From an uncultured Prevotella sp. (GTDB lineage Bacteria > Bacteroidota > Bacteroidia > Bacteroidales > Bacteroidaceae), in assembly GCA_900315635.1 (NCBI GenBank), contig OMZV01000018.1, forward strand, positions 1 to 45,179: a stretch of DNA of 45,179 bases. Reading direction: 5' to 3'. This document shows positions 17,742 through 28,257 of the stretch, piece by piece. The notes under the pieces are model-generated. The model had not been told where the DNA came from and did no database searches. It saw only the letters and a list, made by a program, of their open reading frames with translations. The translations under genes and the position numbers were made by a program. Each line of letters opens with the position of its first letter. Within the stretch, counting starts at the first letter, position 1.

Positions 17742-20624
17742 ATGAAAAAACTACTATCTCTCCCACCGAATCTTGTCGGTTGTTTCCACGATATTACAGG
17801 ACTGTCCGAAGCCGAATGGTTCTGTACCAACGACCCAGTAGGTCATAAATTAGGCTCAGGTGGCGGCACAGCCAACTTGCTGAAGAATGCTTACGAGTCA
17901 GAGAATGACGGCAAGGATTTTGACCAGTGGCTATCCTCGGAGAAGCGCATTCTCCTTCATGCCGGTGGACAGAGCCGCCGACTTCCTGCCTACGCACCGT
18001 CGGGCAAGATACTGACTCCTATTCCAGTCTTCCGTTGGGAGCGTGGTCAGAGGCTGTCACAGGACTTGCTTTCACTGCAAGTTCCACTCTATGAGAAGAT
18101 TATGAATGCCGCACCAAAGGGACTGCGCACAATGGTTGTGAGCGGTGACGTCTATATCCGTGCCACACAACCTCTGCAGGAAATTCCCGATGTCGATGTC
18201 GTCTGCTATGGCTTGTGGCTCGGTCCGGAGATTGCCAAAGACCACGGTGTGTTCGTTTCGACAAGGAAGAAGCCGTCTGAACTGGAGTGTATGTTGCAGA
18301 AGCCGACTGTTCAGAAACTTGGCGAACTGAGCCGCGACCACTTCTATCTGACCGACATTGGTATATGGCTGTTCTCCGACAAGGCTGTGAAGGTGCTGAT
18401 GGACAGAAGCACTGCATCCGACGGAACAATAATCAATTATGATATGTACACCACCTTCGGTGGAGCCTTGGGAACAAATCCGACCATTAGCGACCCGGAA
18501 GTCAATGAGCTGAAGGTTGCCATTCTGCCTTTGCCCGGTGGCGAGTTCTATCATTTCGGCACATCGCATGAGATTCTTTCGTCCATGCTGGCTATCCAGA
18601 ACCTTGTCAACGACCAGCGGTTTATCATGCACCACTCGCTGAAGCCTCAGCCGTCGATATTCATTCAGAACGCCATTACCGAAAGCAAGCCGACCGAGGA
18701 GAACCGGAATATCTGGATAGAGAACTCTTTTGTCGGAAATGGTTGGCACTATACTCAGGATAATATCATAACCGGTATTCCCGAGAACGATTGGAAGCTG
18801 TCACTGGCTCCGGGACAGTGTGTTGACGTTGTGCCTATCGGCGGAGACGAGTTCTGTGCCCGTCCATACGGCTACAATGACAAGTTCCGCGGCTCGTTGG
18901 GCGACAAGTCAACATTGTTCATCGGTCAGCCATTCAAGGATTGGGCTGGCAAGCGGAACATAGACTTAAAGGATATTGAAGGCAGCGACGACCTTCAAAG
19001 CGCAAAGATTTTCCCGGTACTTCCAACTGAAGCTGAGGTTGGAACAGTCCTCGAGTGGATGATAAGTAACCCGGAGACTCTCGATGCCGCAACTTTAAAG
19101 GAAGGCAAGCAACTCTGGGAGAATTCCACAAGGCTCAGTGCCGACGACATCAGTGCCAAAGCCAATCTCGAAAGACTGGCTAACCAGCGTCGTGAATACC
19201 GTGCTAAGGTATGGTCGAAGCTTGCTGAGAACCATAACCACAGCGTTTTCTATCAGCTCGACTTGCATGATGCGGCCGATGAATTTTGCGAAAACGACAT
19301 TGCTCTGCCCCAGCCTCTTGCCGACAATGAGCCTATAATGAAACGCATCCATGACGCGATGTTCCGTTCTGAGACTCTGCTTTTGGAACAAAGAGCGTCA
19401 GGCAAGGACAATTCCAAGGCTATTGCCGACTATGAGTCGAAGGCTTTCTCTTTGCTTCGAGAGGGGCTTCTTTCGTCAGCCAATCTGCAAGTTCATCCCA
19501 CATCCGATGTCTACAGCGACCAAATAGTCTGGGCTCGGAGTCCGGTCCGCATTGATATTGCAGGCGGCTGGACAGACACTCCACCATTCTGTCTGATGGA
19601 AGGTGGCAATGTCATCAACCTTGCCATAGAGTTGAATGGTCAGCCGCCATTGCAGGCTTACGTCAAGAGAAGCAAGGAAAAGAAGATTATTCTTCGGAGC
19701 ATTGACCTCGGAGCAACTGAGACGGTGACGACATTCGAGCAGCTTGCCGACTTCAACCATGTCGGCAGTCCGTTCTCTATACCGAAGGCGGCACTGGCTC
19801 TTGCCGGATTCCTGCCACGGTTCAACACAGAGAAGTACTCATCACTCGACCAACAGCTCGACGATTTTGGCTCAGGCATTGAGGTAACGACATTGTCAGC
19901 CGTTCCGGCAGGTTCCGGACTTGGCACAAGCAGCATTCTTGCCTCTACAGTCCTTGGAGCAATCAATGACTTCTGTGGATTGGGATGGGACAAGACCGAG
20001 ATAGGCAACAGGACGCTGTTATTGGAGCAGTTGCTTACAACCGGTGGCGGATGGCAGGACCAGTTTGGCGGAGTTATACAAGGGGTAAAGCTCTTGCAGA
20101 CGAGAAAGGGCTTCGACCAGACTCCTGTCGTAAGGTATCTGCCTAACGATTTGTGGACCAGTCCCGAGTACAGTCAGTGCCACTTGCTCTACTATACAGG
20201 CATTACCCGTACGGCAAAGACAATCCTCTCGGAGATAGTCCGTCGGATGTTCCTCAACGAGCATGAAGATACGCGATTGCTTAGGAACATGAAGGAGCAC
20301 ACGATGGAGATGTTCGATGCCATTGAGCAGGAGAACTTCAAGAAGACTGGACTGCTCATGCGCAAGACTTGGACTCAGAACCAGGCACTCGATTCAGGCA
20401 CTAATCCTGACGAGGTTCGCCGTCTCACAAGCCTTATTGACGACCTCTGTCTTGGTTACAAGCTCCCTGGCGCCGGTGGTGGTGGTTTCCTCTACATGAT
20501 AGCAAAGGATCCTGAAGCTGCCGCCAGGATAAGGCAAATTCTCAACGCCAACAAGTCGAAAGCCAATGCCCGGTTCGTTGACATGACTCTCAGCACCCGA
20601 GGACTGCTTGTGAGCCGTAGTTAA
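17742..20624 (+). CDS. fkp: Bifunctional fucokinase / GDP-fucose pyrophosphorylase
   Basis: Fkp phosphorylates L-fucose and joins it to GTP to give GDP-fucose, used to fucosylate capsules and surface glycoproteins. The 960-residue protein has an N-terminal nucleotidyltransferase part (about 60-480, including the GGQSRRLPAYAPSGK loop near 72) and a C-terminal GHMP kinase (about 595-955). The kinase has PVRIDIAGGWTDTPP near 599, the phosphate loop PAGSGLGTSS near 722 and the GAGGGGFLY motif near 909. The size is close to the Bacteroides fragilis enzyme. The tight fucP-fkp spacing indicates one salvage operon. A repeat-built hairpin follows at 20670. Confidence 0.96.
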   Translation: MKKLLSLPPNLVGCFHDITGLSEAEWFCTNDPVGHKLGSGGGTANLLKNAYESENDGKDFDQWLSSEKRILLHAGGQSRRLPAYAPSGKILTPIPVFRWERGQRLSQDLLSLQVPLYEKIMNAAPKGLRTMVVSGDVYIRATQPLQEIPDVDVVCYGLWLGPEIAKDHGVFVSTRKKPSELECMLQKPTVQKLGELSRDHFYLTDIGIWLFSDKAVKVLMDRSTASDGTIINYDMYTTFGGALGTNPTISDPEVNELKVAILPLPGGEFYHFGTSHEILSSMLAIQNLVNDQRFIMHHSLKPQPSIFIQNAITESKPTEENRNIWIENSFVGNGWHYTQDNIITGIPENDWKLSLAPGQCVDVVPIGGDEFCARPYGYNDKFRGSLGDKSTLFIGQPFKDWAGKRNIDLKDIEGSDDLQSAKIFPVLPTEAEVGTVLEWMISNPETLDAATLKEGKQLWENSTRLSADDISAKANLERLANQRREYRAKVWSKLAENHNHSVFYQLDLHDAADEFCENDIALPQPLADNEPIMKRIHDAMFRSETLLLEQRASGKDNSKAIADYESKAFSLLREGLLSSANLQVHPTSDVYSDQIVWARSPVRIDIAGGWTDTPPFCLMEGGNVINLAIELNGQPPLQAYVKRSKEKKIILRSIDLGATETVTTFEQLADFNHVGSPFSIPKAALALAGFLPRFNTEKYSSLDQQLDDFGSGIEVTTLSAVPAGSGLGTSSILASTVLGAINDFCGLGWDKTEIGNRTLLLEQLLTTGGGWQDQFGGVIQGVKLLQTRKGFDQTPVVRYLPNDLWTSPEYSQCHLLYYTGITRTAKTILSEIVRRMFLNEHEDTRLLRNMKEHTMEMFDAIEQENFKKTGLLMRKTWTQNQALDSGTNPDEVRRLTSLIDDLCLGYKLPGAGGGGFLYMIAKDPEAAARIRQILNANKSKANARFVDMTLSTRGLLVSRS

Positions 20625-20669
20625 AAAACGTCGAAAGATATTTACACAGAATATAGGTGTTACAAAAAT

Positions 20670-20764
20670 AAAGCGTAAAAGATACCGTTTCATCTTCTAA
20701 TCGGGTATCTTTTACGCTTTAATTCGGTCTGTTTCAGAACGTCATTCGGTATGTCTTTAGCGGA
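20670..20764. repeat. Modular 22-bp repeat block, locus B
   Basis: 20670-20686 and 20704-20720 form a perfect 17-base inverted repeat around AAAGATACC/GGTATCTTT. Three 22-base units run from 20699-20720, 20721-20742 and 20743-20764; the first carries the exact core GGGTATCTTTTA and the others are diverged (CGGTCTGTTTC, CGGTATGTCTT). It lies 46 bases after the fkp stop and may serve as its terminator. Confidence 0.7.
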
Positions 20765-20849
20765 GCATTGAGTATCAATAAGTTGCAAGGCTCATTTCAT
20801 CAGCAAAAAGTTTTCTTTCTGTCTCGAAATAGATTTACATCCAACGATG

Positions 20850-20927
20850 TCTTTTTACCTTTTACTTTTTCCTTTCTATTTCCTTTTCCTTTCCCTTTTT
20901 ACCTTTTACTTTTTTACCTTTTTACCT
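20850..20927. repeat. Pyrimidine-rich tract with a 20-bp direct repeat
   Basis: The plus strand is nearly all C/T with a few A. CTTTTTACCTTTTACTTTTT occurs exactly at 20851-20870 and again at 20895-20914. It sits directly downstream of the stop of the 51-residue gene. Confidence 0.7.
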
Positions 20928-21083
20928 TTAAATTGCTCCCAATTCAACCAGTGCCCATGCCAGCACGGCAAGGATTATCGCGCCAACTATGATGTTCCAA
21001 ATGCAACTGGAAATCTTCTTTATGACAATTATTCCAACTACAATGACGACAACAATTGCCAGATAGTATTTCAGGTCTTCCAT
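20928..21083 (-). CDS. Small membrane protein of 51 residues, function unknown
   Basis: The reading frame starts with ATG at 21083 and ends with TAA at 20928. The product begins MEDLKYYLAIVVVIVVGIIV, then has a basic KKISSCIWN link and a second hydrophobic part, IIVGAIILAVLAWALVELGA. It therefore has one or two membrane segments with a short positively charged turn. The start codon lies two bases after the stop of the RluA-type gene, which strongly suggests coupled translation. I do not recognise a family. The tight coupling and the clean composition argue that it is real, but there is no homology evidence here. Confidence 0.65.
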   Translation of the reverse strand: MEDLKYYLAIVVVIVVGIIVIKKISSCIWNIIVGAIILAVLAWALVELGAI

Positions 21084-21085
21084 CT

Positions 21086-21976
21086 TTATTTGAATAGTTT
21101 CAGGAAATCTTGTGGTATAGGTGTCTCAAACTCCATCGGCTTATGGTTTATAGGGTGATAGAAGCAGAGAACGTAAGCATGAAGGCAGAGGCGTCCGATT
21201 GGATTATCGCCATTGCCATACTTTATGTCTCCGCAAACAGGATGCCCCATATCGGCAGAATGGACACGTATCTGATTCTTCCTTCCGGTCTCCAGACGAT
21301 ATTCCACCAGCGAGTGGCGTGCCGTGCGGTCAAGGACCCGATAGTGGGTAACGGCATATTTTCCACCATTGTCAACAGGCGAACTGTATGTAATATATGC
21401 TTTATTGTCCTTTAGCCAGCTGGCAATTGTGCCTTCGTCATTCTCCATCTCACCACTTACTACTGCCACGTAACGGCGGTCGTAAACGATATGATGCCAG
21501 TCATGTTCGAGAATCTGCTCTGTTTGCATGTCCTTGGCGTAAATCATCAATCCGCTGGTATCACGGTCAAGACGATGGACAACATGAGCAGTGCATTTCT
21601 GACGAGTGCGGCGGAAGTATTCGTCGAGCACGGTCTTGACATTCAGGGAACTGTGACCGGCTGCCATGCTGAGGATTCCTATGTTCTTATCTATCACGAC
21701 GAGGTACTGGTCCTCATAGACTAGCTTCAGATATTTGCTACGGAAGACACTGTTCTTCTTCGACTTGCTGACGCTTATCCTGTCACCGTCATGCAAAGGG
21801 AAGTCAAACTGGGTGCGGAACTTGCCGTTGACTTTAACTCCGGAGTTATGAAGTGTTGCCTTGACCTTAGACTTGCTTTCGCCCAGATTGGCAAGCAGCC
21901 AGTCGAGCAATTTTGCTTCACCTTTCACAGTATAGTGGGTGAATTTATCTTGATTATATGGATTCGAATGTCTCAT
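21086..21976 (-). CDS. RluA-family RNA pseudouridine synthase with S4 domain
   Basis: The protein has 296 residues from the ATG at 21976. An S4 RNA-binding domain (about 18-70) is followed by the RluA catalytic domain with HRLDRDTSGLMIYAK near residue 135, whose second aspartate is the nucleophile, and RKNQIRVH near residue 230. The family isomerises uridines in 23S rRNA or tRNA; which site is modified cannot be told from sequence alone. A TTG at 22009 would extend the frame but overlaps the promoter element at 21985-21992, so the ATG is preferred. It is followed at once by the 51-residue membrane protein gene. Confidence 0.92.
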   Translation of the reverse strand: MRHSNPYNQDKFTHYTVKGEAKLLDWLLANLGESKSKVKATLHNSGVKVNGKFRTQFDFPLHDGDRISVSKSKKNSVFRSKYLKLVYEDQYLVVIDKNIGILSMAAGHSSLNVKTVLDEYFRRTRQKCTAHVVHRLDRDTSGLMIYAKDMQTEQILEHDWHHIVYDRRYVAVVSGEMENDEGTIASWLKDNKAYITYSSPVDNGGKYAVTHYRVLDRTARHSLVEYRLETGRKNQIRVHSADMGHPVCGDIKYGNGDNPIGRLCLHAYVLCFYHPINHKPMEFETPIPQDFLKLFK

Positions 21977-21984
21977 TTGGTGGA

Positions 21985-21992
21985 CAAAGGTA
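21985..21992 (-). promoter_or_regulatory. -7 element before the RluA-type gene
   Basis: TACCTTTG on the minus strand ends only nine bases before the ATG at 21976, so the leader would be about 0-5 bases. No good TTTG partner was found at the usual distance. Confidence 0.5.
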
Positions 21993-22036
21993 CGAAAAAG
22001 AAATGGCAAACGCCCTGTTTTTCAGATAAAAAGTTG

Positions 22037-22044
22037 TACCTTTG
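22037..22044 (+). promoter_or_regulatory. -7 element before the ABC-F gene
   Basis: TACCTTTG matches TAnnTTTG; the upstream element is weak. Transcription near 22050 would leave about 28 bases before the ATG at 22079. Confidence 0.5.
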
Positions 22045-22072
22045 CAGCCGATTTATATAAATAAGGTATTAG

Positions 22073-23704
<1,632 letters not shown>

Positions 23705-23738
23705 CCCCTGCCTACCCTTCATTACCACTGTTGGGTAT

Positions 23739-23757
23739 GCCGTTGCCTTGCAACGGC
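23739..23757. promoter_or_regulatory. Perfect palindrome before the grpE promoter
   Basis: GCCGTTGC-CTT-GCAACGGC: an 8-base stem with a 3-base loop. It lies 35 bases after the ABC-F stop and 8 bases before the sigma-54-like promoter. It may be an operator or a weak terminator; there is no T-run next to it. It does not resemble CIRCE, the HrcA operator. Confidence 0.45.
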
Positions 23758-23764
23758 TCCACTC

Positions 23765-23781
23765 TTGGCACATTTTTTGCT
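23765..23781 (+). promoter_or_regulatory. Sigma-54-like promoter of grpE-dnaJ
   Basis: TTGGCACATTTTTTGCT matches the -24/-12 consensus TTGGCACG-N4-TTGCW at all but one base, with GG (23767-23768) and GC (23779-23780) exactly 12 bases apart. Transcription near 23792 would leave a 17-base leader before the grpE ATG at 23809. Confidence 0.6.
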
Positions 23782-23808
23782 AATGCTTTATCAAAAGCAA
23801 ATAGAATT

Positions 23809-24402
23809 ATGAGTAACAATAACGAGGAAAAGAAAATAAAAGTTGAGGGCGATGAGCCCGAAAAGGAGACCAAAGAGGCTAAGAACGAGGAATCGAAGAA
23901 GGCATCTGAGGATAATAAGAAAGAAGAGAAGTCCGAGAAGAAGGACAAGAAAGAGCCAACAAAAGAAGAGAAACTCCAGCAGCAAGTCGATGATTTGAAA
24001 GACCGTTACTTGCGTGAGGTCGCTGAGTTCGACAACTACAAGAAGCGTACTCTCAAGGAGAAGGCAGACCTGATTCTTAATGGCGGCGAAAAGACTATCA
24101 CTGCCATTCTGCCTGTGCTCGACGACTTCGAGCGTGCCATTGCTGACACAAACTCTGACGCAAAGGCTATCCGTGAGGGCATGGAACTTATTTACAAGAA
24201 GTTCACAAAGACTCTTGAAGGACTCGGCGTGAAGAAGATTGACACTAAAGACAAGGACTTCGATACCGATGTCATGGAGGCTATTGCTATGGTTCCGGGG
24301 CAGAGCGATGATAAGAAAGGAAAGGTCATCGATTGTGTACAGACCGGTTATACACTCAACGATAAGGTTATCCGTCATGCCAAAGTGGCGGTAGGACAGT
24401 AA
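23809..24402 (+). CDS. grpE: Nucleotide exchange factor GrpE
   Basis: GrpE releases ADP from DnaK in the DnaK-DnaJ chaperone cycle. The 197-residue protein starts with a very charged, Lys/Glu-rich region (about 1-60). A coiled coil with [18 protein letters not shown] follows, and the C-terminal beta domain ends [10 protein letters not shown], the family signature. An in-frame TTG at 23731 would add 26 residues but lies upstream of the predicted promoter, so the ATG is chosen. It is followed by dnaJ after 37 bases; dnaK is not in the window. Confidence 0.95.
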   Translation: MSNNNEEKKIKVEGDEPEKETKEAKNEESKKASEDNKKEEKSEKKDKKEPTKEEKLQQQVDDLKDRYLREVAEFDNYKKRTLKEKADLILNGGEKTITAILPVLDDFERAIADTNSDAKAIREGMELIYKKFTKTLEGLGVKKIDTKDKDFDTDVMEAIAMVPGQSDDKKGKVIDCVQTGYTLNDKVIRHAKVAVGQ

Positions 24403-24439
24403 TCCACCATCTTATCATCAAATCAGCAGAACATCTAAA

Positions 24440-25609
24440 ATGGCAAAGAGAGATTATTATGAAGTCCTGGGCGTCAGCAAGGATGCCTCTGAAGCAGATA
24501 TAAAGAAAGCTTACCGTAAACTAGCCATAAAGTACCATCCTGACCGTAATCCTGGCGACAAGGAAGCTGAGGAGAAGTTCAAGGAAGCCGCCGAAGCATA
24601 CGACGTGCTCCATGACCCGCAGAAGCGCCAGCAATACGACCAGTTTGGCTTTAATGCTCCTGGCGGAGGATTTGGTGGCAGTCCGTTTGGTGCCGGTGGA
24701 TTCTCCATGGATGATATATTCTCTATGTTCGGCGATGTATTCGGCGGACACAGTGGTTTCGGCGGCTTCGGAGGAAGTGGCTTCAGCGGTAGCAGGTCAC
24801 AGACACGCAAGTATCGTGGCTCTGACCTACGGTTGAAAGTCAAACTGTCTCTACAGGAAGTTGCAACCGGTGTCACCAAGAAGTTCAAGGTACGCAAGGA
24901 TGTTGCCTGCCCTGACTGTCATGGAACCGGTGCTAAAGGTGGCTCTGGTGTTGAGACATGCCCTAATTGTCATGGCTCTGGTGTCGAGATTCGCACACAA
25001 CAGAGTATCTTCGGTATGATGCAGACTCAGACAACTTGTCATGTCTGTGGAGGTGAAGGTACGGTTATTAAGGACAAGTGTCCGCAGTGTGGCGGTACAG
25101 GAGTCGTCAAAGGAGACGAAGTAGTCGAGATAAATATTCCGGCTGGTGTTGAAGACGGCATGGTTCTGAATGTTCCGGGTAAGGGTAATGCTGGTAAGCA
25201 CAACGGAATCAATGGCGACATTAAGGTCTACATTGAGGTTGAGCAGAATGACGAATTCGTTCGTGACAAGCAGAACCTTATATATAACCTTCTTCTCGAC
25301 TTCCCGACAGCTGCTCTTGGTGGACAGGTTGACATTCCTACCCTAGACGGTAAGACAACAAAGATTAAGATCGAGCCGGGTACTCAGCCAGGCAAGACAT
25401 TACGTCTTCGTGGCAAAGGTCTGCCGGCTGTTAAGGGTTATGGATATGGCATTGGTGACCTTATCGTTCAGATAAGTGTTTACATTCCGAAGACTCTTTC
25501 ACGAGAGGAAAGAAAAGCCATCGAAAAGTTCCAGGATAGTGATAACTTCAAGGGTGATAACGTAACCAAGGAGACTATCTTCCAGAAGTTCAAGAATCTT
25601 TTTAATTAA
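24440..25609 (+). CDS. dnaJ: Chaperone DnaJ
   Basis: The 389-residue co-chaperone has a J domain (1-70) with the essential HPD in [10 protein letters not shown], which stimulates DnaK ATPase. A Gly/Phe-rich stretch (about 72-120) follows, then four CxxCxGxG zinc motifs ([32 protein letters not shown], about 155-220) and the substrate-binding C-terminal domains. It is a complete type I DnaJ and is cotranscribed with grpE. Confidence 0.97.
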   Translation: MAKRDYYEVLGVSKDASEADIKKAYRKLAIKYHPDRNPGDKEAEEKFKEAAEAYDVLHDPQKRQQYDQFGFNAPGGGFGGSPFGAGGFSMDDIFSMFGDVFGGHSGFGGFGGSGFSGSRSQTRKYRGSDLRLKVKLSLQEVATGVTKKFKVRKDVACPDCHGTGAKGGSGVETCPNCHGSGVEIRTQQSIFGMMQTQTTCHVCGGEGTVIKDKCPQCGGTGVVKGDEVVEINIPAGVEDGMVLNVPGKGNAGKHNGINGDIKVYIEVEQNDEFVRDKQNLIYNLLLDFPTAALGGQVDIPTLDGKTTKIKIEPGTQPGKTLRLRGKGLPAVKGYGYGIGDLIVQISVYIPKTLSREERKAIEKFQDSDNFKGDNVTKETIFQKFKNLFN

Positions 25610-25626
25610 TTTATTTCGCATACAAG

Positions 25627-25672
25627 AAATAACGGAAACAACAGATAGTGTCTGTTCTTTCCGTTATTTTAG
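25627..25672 (+). terminator. Terminator after dnaJ
   Basis: AAATAACGGAAA (25627-25638) pairs perfectly with TTTCCGTTATTT (25658-25669), with further pairing inside (ACAGA/TCTGT), and runs into T residues. Confidence 0.8.
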
Positions 25673-25702
25673 TTTAGCAACTAATCATTTCAAACAAGCT
25701 TT

Positions 25703-27001
25703 ATGACTGACGAGGAATTAAATAAGGAATATAATAAAACTGTTGAATATTTATATAACAGCACACCCGTTTTCGAACATGTAGGAGCAACGGCCTACAA
25801 AGAAGGGCTCTCAAATACAATTGCCTTGGACGAGCACTTCGGACATCCGCACAACCATTTCCTCTCAGTTCACATCGCAGGAACTAACGGAAAAGGTTCA
25901 TGCTCGCACACTATTGCGTCTATCCTGCAAGCTGATGGCTATAAAGTTGGGTTGTATACCAGCCCTCATCTTGTTGATTTCCGTGAGCGCATCCGTGTCA
26001 ATGGTAAGATGATACCAAAGGAATATGTTATTGACTTCGTGCGTGAGAACCGCTCTTTCTTTGAGTCTCTGAATCCATCATTCTTTGAATTGACAACAGC
26101 TTTGGCATTTAAATACTTCGCCGATATGGACATCGACATTGCTGTTGTTGAAGTAGGGCTTGGGGGAAGGTTAGATTGTACGAATATCATTACTCCTCTC
26201 CTGTCTATAATCACGAACATAAGTTTCGACCATACGCAATTCCTTGGCAACACATTGGCAAAGATTGCGTATGAAAAAGCAGGCATTATAAAGGATGGCG
26301 TTCCTGTTGTCGTAGGAGAGGATGTTCCTGAGACACGTCCAGTCTTTGAATCAAAAGCAGAAACAACACGCTCTACAATTGTTTTTGCTCAGGACAAGCC
26401 ATTAATCACTTCTGCTAAAGTCAACCCTAATGGCGGAAGAGATTATAAGACCAAATACTTTGGTGACATTCATTATGAACTCGGAGGCGATTATCAGGAT
26501 AAGAACGCTAACACTGTACTAACAGCCTGCATGGAGCTCATGAACAAAAATGTTATCCGTGATGTCGACAGTGTAGCAAAAGGATTTGCCAACGTCTGCG
26601 AATCAACAGGGCTTATGGGTAGATGGCAGAAGCTGAAAGACCAGCCAAAAGTCATTTGTGATACGGGACATAATGTTGGTGGTTGGCAATATCTTGCACC
26701 ACAAATAGCAGCGCAGAAATGCAAGACTCGAAGAATTGTATTCGGAATGGTTGACGATAAAGACATTGACAAAGTTTTATCTATGATGCCGCGTGATGCC
26801 GTATTTTATTGGACTCAGCCATCAAACAAGCGGGCTTTCCCTGTAGAGAAAGTAGCCGAGGAAGCTGGCAAGCAAGGACTTAGTGGTCGTTCTTTCCACT
26901 CGGTAAAGGAAGCGTACAATGCCGCTCTTGAAGATAGCGAGCCTGAAGACTTCATCTTCGTTGGCGGTTCCAGCTATGTCGTTGCCGACTTGCTATCATA
27001 A
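25703..27001 (+). CDS. folC: Folylpolyglutamate / dihydrofolate synthase
   Basis: FolC adds glutamate to dihydropteroate and then to folates. The 432-residue protein has the Mur-ligase-type ATP loop in HIAGTNGKGSCSHT near residue 58, the TSPHLVDFRERIRVNG stretch, and VVEVGLGGRLDCTNII near 148. A C-terminal domain includes ICDTGHNVGGW. It is complete. Together with folK it places two folate genes in the window, though they are in separate units. Confidence 0.95.
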   Translation: MTDEELNKEYNKTVEYLYNSTPVFEHVGATAYKEGLSNTIALDEHFGHPHNHFLSVHIAGTNGKGSCSHTIASILQADGYKVGLYTSPHLVDFRERIRVNGKMIPKEYVIDFVRENRSFFESLNPSFFELTTALAFKYFADMDIDIAVVEVGLGGRLDCTNIITPLLSIITNISFDHTQFLGNTLAKIAYEKAGIIKDGVPVVVGEDVPETRPVFESKAETTRSTIVFAQDKPLITSAKVNPNGGRDYKTKYFGDIHYELGGDYQDKNANTVLTACMELMNKNVIRDVDSVAKGFANVCESTGLMGRWQKLKDQPKVICDTGHNVGGWQYLAPQIAAQKCKTRRIVFGMVDDKDIDKVLSMMPRDAVFYWTQPSNKRAFPVEKVAEEAGKQGLSGRSFHSVKEAYNAALEDSEPEDFIFVGGSSYVVADLLS

Positions 27002-27048
27002 GCCTTAATTGTTTTTAACACACTTCCACAGTCTTTTTTTCGTTTTAG

Positions 27049-27080
27049 TTTGGTTTTGTCGAATATTTTGAGTTACTTTG
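27049..27080 (+). promoter_or_regulatory. Promoter of galM
   Basis: TTTG (27049-27052), 20 bases, TTACTTTG (27073-27080), one base off TAnnTTTG. Transcription near 27086 excludes the in-frame TTG at 27078 and favours the ATG at 27153, leaving a leader of about 65 bases. Confidence 0.5.
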
Positions 27081-27152
27081 CAACTAAGTAACCGATTTAT
27101 CACAAAAGGGAAAGAAACTAATTATATATCATACAAACTAAAAACGCTGATT

Positions 27153-28241
27153 ATGACAAACTCTGTAGAAACACAAAACAAATGTGGTCTGAGAAGAGAA
27201 GATTTCCAGACCACTGTCAACGGCAAACATACTGATTTATTCGTTCTACGCAATTCGCATGGTAACGAAGTGGCATTCACGAACTATGGCGGTGCTATCG
27301 TTGCTATCATGGTACCTGACAAGAATGGCAATTATGCCAACGTCATTCAAGGTCATGACAGCATTCAGGGTGTCATAAACTCAGAGGAGCCATATCTATC
27401 ACGTCTTATCGGCCGTTTCGGCAACCGTATTGCCAAAGGCAAGTTCCAACTCCACGGCAAGCAGTATCAGCTTTATACCAACGATGGTTCTAACCATCTG
27501 CACGGAGGTAAAGAAGGATTCAATGTCAAGGTATGGGACGCAACCCAAGTCAATGACCATGCCGTTGTTCTGAAGTATACAAGTCCATACGGCGAGGAAG
27601 GATATTCCGGCGAAGTAGAAGTATGGGTAGGATATTCTTGGACTGATGACAACGAACTCATCATAAAGTACCGTGCTACTTCTAACAAGAAGACTATCAT
27701 CAACCTGACTCATCATGGATTCTTCTCACTTGCCGGTGACGCTGACCCAACACCTGATGTCCTTAACGTTGAGGCACAGTTGAATGCTGATTTCTATCTG
27801 CCGATAGACAATACAAGTATCCCTACAGGAGAGATTCTTAAAGTAGAAGGCACACCATTCGATTTCCGTACGCCACATACTATCGGCGAGCGCATCAATG
27901 ACGATAACGAACAACTTAAGAACGGTACCGGTTATGATCACTGCTATGTCCTCAATAAGAAAGAGGAAGGCGAGCTTTCATTTGCTGCAAAGCTGCATGA
28001 GCCAGTAAGCGGCCGTACCATGGAAGTCTATACTACAGAGCCAGGGCTCCAGCTTTACACCGGCAACTTTGAGTTTGGACTTAAAGGTTGGCACGGAACA
28101 ACATATCCAAAGCGCAGTGCCATCTGCCTTGAGGCACAGCACTTCCCAGATACTCCTAACCGTCCTTATTTCCCTTCAGTGGAACTTAACCCAGGTCAGG
28201 TGTATGAGCAGCGCACTATCTATAAGTTCGGAGTAGAATAA
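27153..28241 (+). CDS. galM: Aldose 1-epimerase (galactose mutarotase)
   Basis: GalM interconverts alpha and beta galactose so that GalK gets the alpha form. The 362-residue protein contains GRFGNRIAKGKF, the two active-site histidines in NHLHGGKEGF and NLTHHGFFSLAG, and the catalytic glutamate in ICLEAQHFPDTPN. It is a single-domain enzyme without signal peptide. It is followed by a terminator and then by the sugar permease and galK. Confidence 0.94.
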   Translation: MTNSVETQNKCGLRREDFQTTVNGKHTDLFVLRNSHGNEVAFTNYGGAIVAIMVPDKNGNYANVIQGHDSIQGVINSEEPYLSRLIGRFGNRIAKGKFQLHGKQYQLYTNDGSNHLHGGKEGFNVKVWDATQVNDHAVVLKYTSPYGEEGYSGEVEVWVGYSWTDDNELIIKYRATSNKKTIINLTHHGFFSLAGDADPTPDVLNVEAQLNADFYLPIDNTSIPTGEILKVEGTPFDFRTPHTIGERINDDNEQLKNGTGYDHCYVLNKKEEGELSFAAKLHEPVSGRTMEVYTTEPGLQLYTGNFEFGLKGWHGTTYPKRSAICLEAQHFPDTPNRPYFPSVELNPGQVYEQRTIYKFGVE

Positions 28242-28257
28242 ACAACACATAAAGGGG

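Larger units (their letters stand above)
20625..20927. other. Gap between convergent fkp and the small membrane protein gene
   Basis: No gene is supported. The stretch holds the repeat block at 20670-20764 and a pyrimidine-rich tract with a long direct repeat at 20850-20927. Confidence 0.65.

Noticed and set aside
20768-20992. 74-codon open frame after fkp
   Set aside because: Its hydrophobic middle is only the translation of the pyrimidine-rich tract, and it overlaps the better supported small gene on the other strand.
23739-23757. CIRCE/HrcA operator before grpE
   Set aside because: The palindrome has a 3-base loop and does not match TTAGCACTC-N9-GAGTGCTAA.
23731-23808. N-terminal extension of grpE from a TTG codon
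   Set aside because: It spans the palindrome and the sigma-54-like promoter; GrpE normally starts near the charged region at 23809.
27078-27152. N-terminal extension of galM from a TTG codon
   Set aside because: The TTG overlaps the -7 promoter element, so it would not be in the transcript.
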